Source: Nocardia iowensis
GTDB lineage: Bacteria; Actinomycetota; Actinomycetes; Mycobacteriales; Mycobacteriaceae
Length of the DNA stretch: 64,000 bases
NCBI RefSeq assembly: GCF_019222765.1
Contig: NZ_CP078145.1
Span: 3,782,001 to 3,846,000 of the forward strand
Reading direction: 5' to 3'
Under the pieces are notes generated by a model. That model had not been told where the DNA came from. It searched no databases and saw nothing but the letters and a program-made list of their open reading frames with translations. The position numbers were made by a program, and so were the translations under genes. Below are positions 57,752 through 64,000 of the stretch, piece by piece (the first letter of the stretch is position 1; each line of letters opens with the position of its first letter).

Positions 57752-58033
57752 TTGTCGTCGTCGGTCCCGGACCTGATGTGCGAGGGCCGGGTAGGCGAAA
57801 TAGCCTGTGTGCCCGGTATTCCGGTGGATGTGTGGCTCGACGTGCCGTTATCGAAGGCGCTTTCGGCCCGACGCAGCCTCGCGTGCTTCGTCTGCGGCCG
57901 GGTCATCTGCGAGGCCCGGGTCGCTGGTAGCGTGGGTGCGGAAGGCTCGCCCGAAAACACTCTCGACACCCATGCCGTAGGACCAGCACACAGGAGTTGC
58001 GCAATCATCGAAAAGCGAAGGCAGCGAGAATAA
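57752..58033 (+). CDS. Small zinc-binding protein
   Basis: 93 residues. CFVCGRVICEARVAG, GSPENTLDTHAVGPAHRSC suggest a zinc site formed by C-x2-C and H-x2-C. Similar short proteins occur on actinobacterial plasmids and prophages. An opposite-strand frame also shows cysteines (CPRCKQ), so strand is not certain; the plus strand reads better. Confidence 0.4.
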   Translation: MSSSVPDLMCEGRVGEIACVPGIPVDVWLDVPLSKALSARRSLACFVCGRVICEARVAGSVGAEGSPENTLDTHAVGPAHRSCAIIEKRRQRE

Positions 58034-58204
58034 TCCGTCCACGACTTCAGGCATCGCTGGGCTCCTTTGCTTACATCGCGGACACACGGCCCGCATCGAT
58101 GTGGGGAGGGCTGCGCGACGAATCCGAGGTCGACGTCGCGATGGAATCGCCGTGCGAGAGTTGACTGGCTGGGCCCGGCGTCGCTGCGTGCGACCCGGTG
58201 GGCG

Positions 58205-58867
58205 TCACTGCTTCGCGGAGGTGATCCGGGGTGCCGGAGGGTTCGCGGTCCCGCAGGGGCGTAGCGGTTGGGGATAGCGGTACACCCACAACCCGCGCGC
58301 ACCGTCGTGGATGGCGTTGGCGGCGCTCGGGCGCTGGCGGGCTCCGCCTTTGGCACCGCGGGATGTCCGGACTCGTTCGAACCCATCGAACCGGTACAGG
58401 TTTCCGGAAGTGCCGGGCAGGCTGGTGCTCGCCAGCGCGGCTATCTGCGGTTGCCCGCACAACTCGGCGCTGCGGGCATCCCAGCCCGGGTAGGCACCGA
58501 GCCACAGCGGCGCGAGATAGTCCCGTGCGATGCGCAGTACAGCACGCAAACAGTGCTGGTCCCGGCGGTGCGGGCTGCGAGCGATTCTGGCGAGGTCGAT
58601 CGTGTTATACCGGTGCCAGCCGCGCACCTTGGACACGCTCGAGTTGATCGTGCTGGCCAGTACCACCGCGGCCGCGGGTCGGCCACGGTCTTCCATGACG
58701 AAAGCCATGCTGCCGAAGGGCCTGCGGTAGGGCTTGCCGATGGGGTGTTGGTCGTCGGCCAGGTGCTGCGGATGCTGCCACCGGATCAATAATTGGGACA
58801 CCTCGACGATCTCGACCTGGTAGAACGCCACCACAGGTGAGAACCGCAACGTCAACTGGCGGCTCAT
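58205..58867 (-). CDS. GNAT-like protein resembling phage Mom-type modification proteins
   Basis: 220 residues. The core reads GSMAFVMEDRGRPAAAVVLA, GWHRYNTIDLARIARSPHR, LRAVLRIARDYLAPLWLGAY and ASTSLPGTSGNLYRFDGFER, a GNAT-like fold whose last segment (two residues then G-x-LYRFDGF) recalls Mom of phage Mu, an adenine-modifying DNA enzyme. A GNAT acetyltransferase of another kind is equally possible. It lies at the end of accessory DNA and next to a broken gene, suggesting a mobile origin. Confidence 0.5.
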   Translation of the reverse strand: MSRQLTLRFSPVVAFYQVEIVEVSQLLIRWQHPQHLADDQHPIGKPYRRPFGSMAFVMEDRGRPAAAVVLASTINSSVSKVRGWHRYNTIDLARIARSPHRRDQHCLRAVLRIARDYLAPLWLGAYPGWDARSAELCGQPQIAALASTSLPGTSGNLYRFDGFERVRTSRGAKGGARQRPSAANAIHDGARGLWVYRYPQPLRPCGTANPPAPRITSAKQ

Positions 58868-58899
58868 TGCTGCGGTGGCGCTGCGGTGCCAGCAGCTTC

Positions 58900-59641
58900 G
58901 GCGATGATCTCGGCCATGGACAGGTCACGGCTCCCCTCGAAACTCGACTGCCCACGCCGAGTTTCCAAATGGGCTCATCAATAGCCAGGCGGCGGTTCGT
59001 CCAGCCGCTGCGTCGCATCCTGTTGAGCATGCTCCACCTCGTCGTGCCAGCCGTACTCTCCAAACCAGCGTTCAAGTCCGGGGCCTGCGATCTCTGCGCG
59101 TTGGAAGTCGTGGACTGGATCACCGTGACGCCACTGTGCGCGGTCGACGAGACCGGAATCGACCTGTGGAAACGGATTACGTCGGGTATCTCGGTTGCCG
59201 GGACTTCGATCCGCCTCACAGCATCTGCGCGGAGGAGAGTCTGCTGCCATGTTCTGCGATCGTCGATTCGGAACCCGATCTTGTTTCGGCAGCGTGCACA
59301 AGCGATATTCGCCCCCCCGGAGCCCATAATGCCGAGACAGCCGAGATCGTCGTCTGTGTTGACGAGCAACACCGTGTCGCGGGTATCGCCGGGACTCAGT
59401 ACATACTGCGCACCCTCCGGCCCCAGATAGCGCCGCCCGTCCGCCGGACGTAATCGATCGGTGGATATGTGTGTACGGCGAAGGTGCCCACTATCATCCG
59501 CGCCGGTAGAAGCTCCCTGATTTGGTGCGGAAGTTCGGGCAACTCCCGGTCGCTACGCCATGGGACTTCGCGAAGCGGGACGCTTACCGGCACGTCGCAC
59601 CCGACGCATACGAAGGCCCACATCATGCCACCATCGGCCAA
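58900..59641 (-). pseudogene. Frameshifted actinobacterial hypothetical gene
   Basis: From 59641 one frame gives FVCVGCDVPVSVPLREVPW and ARMIVGTFAVHTYPPIDYV; after a shift near 59400 the next reads PGDTRHGVLLVNTDDDLGCL, then NIACARCRNKIGFRIDDRR and TWQQTLLRADAVRRIEV; a later shift gives RAEIAGPGLERWFGEYGW. This matches a family seen in streptomycetes and relatives (PGDVRG, GPNLACARCG, RIDDC), of unknown function. The gene has at least two frameshifts. Confidence 0.6.
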
Positions 59642-59665
59642 AGTCCTCAGCCGCGCAACTATGGG

Positions 59666-59681
59666 TTACCCTTGGCGGGAA
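59666..59681. promoter_or_regulatory. Weak palindromic operator-like element, copy 20
   Basis: TTACCC-TTGG-CGGGAA, three mismatches. It lies 24 bp upstream of the broken gene that starts at 59641. Lower confidence than the others. Confidence 0.3.
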
Positions 59682-59802
59682 GGGTTGCCTCTGCCAGAGG
59701 TAGCGCCCACCCATTCGAGGGCCGCAGATCAACTCGTATCGGAATCACTCGTCTAGGCGCTGTCGGCTCGCACGCGGCCCACTGCGTGTCGTGCGCCGAT
59801 GA

Positions 59803-61032
59803 TCAGGGTCGCGTGGTGACGTCACGTCTTGTTCTGGTCGACTCGGCTCGCCGTACAGCGGCCGGCGCAATCAGGCCTGCCCCGAGCAGCGCCAGACCCA
59901 CTGCTAACCAACCGACTCGACCTACTTCGAGACACAGTACAGTCAGTAATGCGGGACCGATGGAGTCGGACAACCGCATGCCGACGCTGAAGACACCGAG
60001 ATACTGGCCGATCACGTGCGGTGGTGCCAGTGAGTTGGAAACCTCGAACCGTCCGGCTGTTTGCCACAACTCTCCGACACTCAATGTCACGACCCCGGCC
60101 GCCAGCACAAGTATCGCGATCCAACCCGATCCTCCAGCCGAGAACCCAAAGATCACGCACGCGGCCAGGAAGGCCCAACCGGACCGACGCAGGGCCACGC
60201 CGCCGGACCGCGGGTTGTCGATCGAGCGACTGAACATTACCTGACATGTGACGACAATGACGGTGTTCAGGACGAGTGTGCCAGGAGCTGTCCACCTCGG
60301 CGCGAAGGTGTGCTCAATGATCCAGAGCGGGATGATCACATTCAGAATCCGGAACTGGAGCGAAAGGACCGCATCCAACCCCATCAACGCAAGATACGGA
60401 CGGTCCTTCAGCGCAATCCAGCGTTCGGCACGTGAACCAGCGCGGACAGCCGGAGCAAGATGTGGAAGTTTGCGAACCATAGCGGCCGCACCGAGAAGGC
60501 ACATGCTGCTGATGACGATCAGCACGCGATAAGAGGCGGGGGAGTCCATCTGCACCGCAACAGCGGACAATCCCGCTCCACCGGCGGCCCCGAAGTTGAA
60601 GACCGACTTTGCGTATGCCCGGCACTGCGCAACCTTCTCGCAGACGATCCTGTTGATGATGGGCCCGACAACGACCATCGACGCCGATCGTCCAGTTGCG
60701 GAGACCACCACGACCGCGACATAGATCAGAAAGTTTTGCACCGCAAGGAAACCCAGTGTCGCGCCGGCAGCGGCAAGTAGATTCGCCACCAGAACCACCT
60801 TCGGACCATATTGGTCCGACAGTCGACCCGCGAAGACGCTGGTGCCGATACCGACAGCGCCGGCGAGACTCAGGCCCAGGCCGACCGCGGTGGCCGGAAT
60901 CCCTATGATCCGGTTGAAATAGAGCGCCCCGGATGCCATGAATATCCCGCTGGAAACGGAGATGGCCAGTACGACGAGCATCAACGTGCGCTGAGGACCG
61001 GCAGTCGGCACCGGTGCGGGGAAGAAATGCAC
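59803..61032 (-). CDS. MFS transporter in the ATP-grasp operon
   Basis: 409 residues from GTG 61032, chosen because AGGAAG stands 5 bp upstream; the open frame begins inside the previous gene. Twelve predicted membrane helices, with the MFS motif A-like loop GRLSDQYGPKVV near residue 70. It follows the second ATP-grasp gene by 28 bp. It probably exports the product of the two ligases. Substrate unknown. Confidence 0.88.
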   Translation of the reverse strand: MHFFPAPVPTAGPQRTLMLVVLAISVSSGIFMASGALYFNRIIGIPATAVGLGLSLAGAVGIGTSVFAGRLSDQYGPKVVLVANLLAAAGATLGFLAVQNFLIYVAVVVVSATGRSASMVVVGPIINRIVCEKVAQCRAYAKSVFNFGAAGGAGLSAVAVQMDSPASYRVLIVISSMCLLGAAAMVRKLPHLAPAVRAGSRAERWIALKDRPYLALMGLDAVLSLQFRILNVIIPLWIIEHTFAPRWTAPGTLVLNTVIVVTCQVMFSRSIDNPRSGGVALRRSGWAFLAACVIFGFSAGGSGWIAILVLAAGVVTLSVGELWQTAGRFEVSNSLAPPHVIGQYLGVFSVGMRLSDSIGPALLTVLCLEVGRVGWLAVGLALLGAGLIAPAAVRRAESTRTRRDVTTRP

Positions 61033-61060
61033 GATGACTTCCTGATATGAGAGCGGCGTG

Positions 61061-62287
61061 CTATGAAGCTGCGGATTCGACTGGCGCGCAATGCATCCGG
61101 AATTCGGCGGCGGTGTGCTGTATGGAAGCCATGACGTCCGCGCTCGACGTACCGAGGAATCGCAAAGTCGCACCGACATTGATGTAGCCAGCGGTTTCGG
61201 AGATCACTGATCCAGGCTCTGGGATGTCCCCGCCGTACGGGGCCGACCACTCCGTCGGCCGGAGGCTCAGGTGCGTTCCCAGGACTCGGCAGGGTATCGG
61301 CACGGAGGGACGTATCACGAGCCATCCGCCGATCTCGTCGCCAAGCGGGGCTGCTGCAGGATCCCTGCCGAGTTGGATATCCAACGAGGCGCCGAGTAGG
61401 TCATAACCGTGCACATCCCGCCAGATATAGGCGATCTCAGCCCCGCCGACCCTCGCTGCAATCTCGAGGAATTGAATTCGAGGTGTGCCATCCTGCTCGC
61501 TGCCCAGGAAGAACTCGAGGTGGAACACCTGTGGTCGGCCTTTGCTCAGGGTCATGCACACCGATTCGGTGAACGCGCCGAGGCGCAAGACCAAGTCGCG
61601 GTCATCGATTTCGACGGAGCCGAGTCTGGTGCCGCCAGCGGCAAAGTCGAGGCAGGTGTTCAGGTACCGGGACGCACGCCATGGACCGAGCTCGGTCCCC
61701 AGCCACACTCCGTCGACGTGCCCCACATCGTCGGGACAGAAGTGTTGCACCAGGTACGGCTGTGAATCCAAATCCGGCAACTCGGCCAGATCATTCGGGG
61801 CGTTCAGCTGAACGATCCCACGGGCGCCCGCGCCCAGTGTGGGCTTGATGATCAGCGGGAATCCGTGTACAGCGGCGAACGACTCGACGGCAGCGCGGTC
61901 GGCCGCGCAGGCGAATTCGGGAATCGGGATACCCGCGCCTGAGATCGCCTCGCACATCACGAGCTTGTCCCGGAAGGGCAGCACATGCTCGGGGTAGTTA
62001 CCTTGGATGCCGAACTCCACCCGTAGGTCGGCCGCGGTCAGTAAGTCGTGCTCGCTTCGTGCGACGATGCGTTCCGGAATGCCGAACCGATTTGCAAGTT
62101 CCCGTATTGCGCCCGGCGCTGCAGCGAAGTCGTCCAGCACAACGACTTCGGCCGCGCCTTCGGGAACCGTGAGCATCGACGCTTTCCTTGTGACGTAGGA
62201 GACGGCATAGTGGTCGTGGTCGATACGATCCGCGAAGGGCATCGCGATGGCAGGCGCACGATGCAGCACGGTTACATGTGGTTTCAT
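61061..62287 (-). CDS. ATP-grasp carboxylate-amine ligase
   Basis: 408 residues. ATP-grasp superfamily: pre-ATP-grasp N-terminal domain (residues 1-110), then FPLIIKPTLGAGARGIVQL near 144 with the ATP-binding lysine and glycine loop, PYLVQHFCPDDVGHVDG near 177, FHLEFFLGSEQDGTPRIQF and LEIAARVGGAEIAYIW near 260-285 with metal-binding Glu and Asn-equivalent residues. This is the arrangement of L-amino-acid ligases and peptide-forming enzymes. It should activate a carboxylate as acyl phosphate and couple it to an amine. A paralogue lies 34 bp upstream in the same operon. Confidence 0.9.
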   Translation of the reverse strand: MKPHVTVLHRAPAIAMPFADRIDHDHYAVSYVTRKASMLTVPEGAAEVVVLDDFAAAPGAIRELANRFGIPERIVARSEHDLLTAADLRVEFGIQGNYPEHVLPFRDKLVMCEAISGAGIPIPEFACAADRAAVESFAAVHGFPLIIKPTLGAGARGIVQLNAPNDLAELPDLDSQPYLVQHFCPDDVGHVDGVWLGTELGPWRASRYLNTCLDFAAGGTRLGSVEIDDRDLVLRLGAFTESVCMTLSKGRPQVFHLEFFLGSEQDGTPRIQFLEIAARVGGAEIAYIWRDVHGYDLLGASLDIQLGRDPAAAPLGDEIGGWLVIRPSVPIPCRVLGTHLSLRPTEWSAPYGGDIPEPGSVISETAGYINVGATLRFLGTSSADVMASIQHTAAEFRMHCAPVESAAS

Positions 62288-62321
62288 GATCTTCCTCGAA
62301 TCTGTATCCGCATGTGCTGTG

Positions 62322-63563
62322 TCACGTTCGGTAACCCGCGAAGGTCAGCTGGTCGCGCGGTGTGTATTCCAGGCGAAGGGCGGCGACCGTGCGCCGGATC
62401 TTTTCCGCTACAACCGCACTGCTCGGACCGGAGAACCGAAACCGGGGACCGACATGCTCATCTCTGGAACCGGCCGGAATCTCCGCTCCCGGACTCGGCA
62501 TTACTTGTGCGTATGGACCGGCCCCGGCGGGAAGGTCGAGTTCGGCGGTAACGACTGTGCACGGCCTTGATACTTGGATCGGCACAACCAACCATCCGCC
62601 TATGGCCTCGTCATCGAGCGATGCCAGCTGCGCAGGACGGCCGAGCTGGAGATCGGTGGCTACGGCAAAAAGGTCGCGGTTGTGGACCTCTTGCCAGACG
62701 GCGGGTATCTCGGTACCGCCGACTCGGGCGCCGATCTCAAGGAACCTGACTCGCGGTGTGCGGTCATCGTGGCGGCCGATGAAGAATTCGAGGTGGAAGA
62801 TGAGCGGTTTCGAACTGAGCGCGTTGAAGAGGTTGTGTGCGAACTTCCCTACGGCGGCGAGCAACGACATGTCATCGATTTCCACCGATGCCTTGGGTCG
62901 GCCGGATAGATACTCTGCTGGTGGAGCCAAATACCGCGAGGCGCGCCAAGCGCCCAGACGGCATCCGGTCCACAAGCCATCGATATGGCCGACCGGATCT
63001 GGACAGAATGTCTGCACCAACCGCGGTTCGGTTGCCGGGCTCTCCAGACTGTTCAAGTCCGCTTCTGAGCCCAGCTTGACGAAGCCGCGACTGCCCGCAC
63101 CCAGACGCGGCTTCACGACGATTGGCCACCCGTGTCGGGCCGCGAACTCGAGGATCGCTGTCTTGTCTGGTGCATCGGCGAAAGCTGGCAGCGCAATGCC
63201 GGATGCGGCAACCTTTTCCGCCATCCGTAGCTTGTCGCGGAAGTGCCTGATATCGCCGAATCGGTCTCCGGGAAGGCGGAAATAGTCCCGAAGTCTCGCC
63301 GCGGTGTCGAGGTCTGATTCACTTAACGCGAGAATCCGCTCGGGGCAGCCGCAGAGCCTTGTCAGATCAATAGCGGCTGCTAATACCGCCGAAGTATCGC
63401 TGGTCCGGTCCACCACCACTGTGGCGGCAGCAGCTCGCGGCACCGCCTCCGACGCCCACTCGGTGCAGACGTAGCTCACGAGATTTCGCTCGTGATCGAT
63501 GTACTCGGTGTAGTTCACCGGCCTATCACGCCAACGGCTGATCACCAGAATGTGAGGTTTCAT
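62322..63563 (-). CDS. ATP-grasp carboxylate-amine ligase, paralogue
   Basis: 413 residues from ATG 63563. Same architecture as its downstream paralogue: WPIVVKPRLGAGSRGFVKL near 143, PRLVQTFCPDPVGHIDGLW near 175, FHLEFFIGRHDDRTPRVRF and LEIGARVGGTEIPAVW near 265-290. The two share most motif residues but differ elsewhere, suggesting two steps with different substrates. First gene of the operon; upstream is a possible 38-codon ORF. Confidence 0.9.
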   Translation of the reverse strand: MKPHILVISRWRDRPVNYTEYIDHERNLVSYVCTEWASEAVPRAAAATVVVDRTSDTSAVLAAAIDLTRLCGCPERILALSESDLDTAARLRDYFRLPGDRFGDIRHFRDKLRMAEKVAASGIALPAFADAPDKTAILEFAARHGWPIVVKPRLGAGSRGFVKLGSEADLNSLESPATEPRLVQTFCPDPVGHIDGLWTGCRLGAWRASRYLAPPAEYLSGRPKASVEIDDMSLLAAVGKFAHNLFNALSSKPLIFHLEFFIGRHDDRTPRVRFLEIGARVGGTEIPAVWQEVHNRDLFAVATDLQLGRPAQLASLDDEAIGGWLVVPIQVSRPCTVVTAELDLPAGAGPYAQVMPSPGAEIPAGSRDEHVGPRFRFSGPSSAVVAEKIRRTVAALRLEYTPRDQLTFAGYRT

Positions 63564-63687
63564 TGCCAACTCTGGAACCCTTGTCAGGGGAATTCATCCC
63601 GAACCACATTGGATCCGCCTTTCGGTCGGTCGAGGGGTCGGTCGGCTGAAGGCTTTTCGTTAACCACTACTAAGTTGCGTGCGTTTG

Positions 63688-63804
63688 TCATGCGAACAGT
63701 ACCTGCGTGTGGATTACTGCCTCGCCCGCGATCTTCCCACCGGTGGCAATTCTCCTGTCGGACCATCCGAGTGCATCGGCATCCTCGCCACACCGCTCTT
63801 CCAT
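63688..63804 (-). CDS. Possible 38-residue peptide upstream of the ATP-grasp operon
   Basis: ATG 63804 opens a 38-codon frame (MEERCGEDADALGW, DRRIATGGKIAGEAV, IHTQVLFA) that stops at 63688, 125 bp before the first ligase gene, on the same strand. The size suits a peptide precursor or leader, but there is no clear ribosome-binding site and the frame is open upstream. The rest of 63570-64000 shows no other gene. Confidence 0.25.
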   Translation of the reverse strand: MEERCGEDADALGWSDRRIATGGKIAGEAVIHTQVLFA

Positions 63805-64000
63805 TTCAGCGATGGCTCGGCTGATCGGCTGATCGGGTGATCGGCCAAGTCCGCTGAAGCAAGTTCTGTAATGGCGATACGGCAAGGGAACGAAGGTTAT
63901 TGGAGAACGCAAATTTCCACCCCGACATATGTAACGTTGTACAGTGGACCGTTGGCAAGCGGCCCGTCGCATACGATAACGCGAGCCGACCTCAAAGCGG

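Overview
The window looks like chromosomal DNA of a mycolate-containing actinomycete, most likely Nocardia or a close relative. It is GC-rich, starts genes with GTG or TTG as well as ATG, and carries a type VII (ESX) secretion locus, PknG, WhiB, a deazaflavin-type nitroreductase, a CpnT-like ESX protein, SugAB-type permeases and AfsR/STAND-LuxR regulators. The genus is an inference from gene content.

Region 1 (1-15.5 kb) is dense, intact and core-like. The order is esx pair, espG, EspI-type ATPase, eccD, mycP, eccE and an XRE regulator, mostly with 1-4 bp overlaps, so this is one operon whose eccB/eccC part must lie left of the window. It is followed by two zinc-ribbon/membrane proteins, an SPFH protein with C-terminal zinc ribbons, PknG, a DUF1707 protein, a MerR regulator and a RibD/DHFR-like reductase.

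Region 2 (15.5-24.8 kb) holds a decayed STAND-LuxR regulator and then a possible terpenoid module: a geranylgeranyl-type diphosphate synthase, an XRE/TPR regulator and a convergent 442-residue all-helical protein of unknown family. Next come a CpnT N-terminal-like protein without a toxin domain, and a sugA/sugB permease pair with a broken lacI gene and no binding protein or ATPase.

Region 3 (24.8-59.7 kb) is loose accessory DNA. Small, secreted or broken genes and remnants of a serine recombinase, a tyrosine recombinase and an IS5-type transposase alternate with intact islands: a class III aminotransferase, two full STAND-LuxR regulators, a StyA-like flavoprotein, AlkB, a P450/ferredoxin pair, an ESX-style NlpC-fold protein, a GNAT, a PAS-like DUF5593 protein and a methyltransferase. 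Many genes here carry single frameshifts.

Region 4 (59.8-63.8 kb) is a tight three-gene operon of two paralogous ATP-grasp ligases and an MFS transporter, preceded by a possible 38-codon ORF. It is a candidate for making and exporting a small peptide or amide.

The most striking feature is an inverted repeat, TTCCCA-N4-TGGGAA, found by eye about twenty times from 11 kb to 59.7 kb, almost always in gaps between genes and often about 50-200 bp upstream of a start codon. It lies upstream of pknG, the DUF1707 and MerR genes, the terpenoid-module regulator and synthase-like gene, whiB, ferredoxin/P450, DUF397 and several secreted proteins. It looks like the operator of an unidentified global regulator. 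No tRNA, rRNA or CRISPR array was seen.
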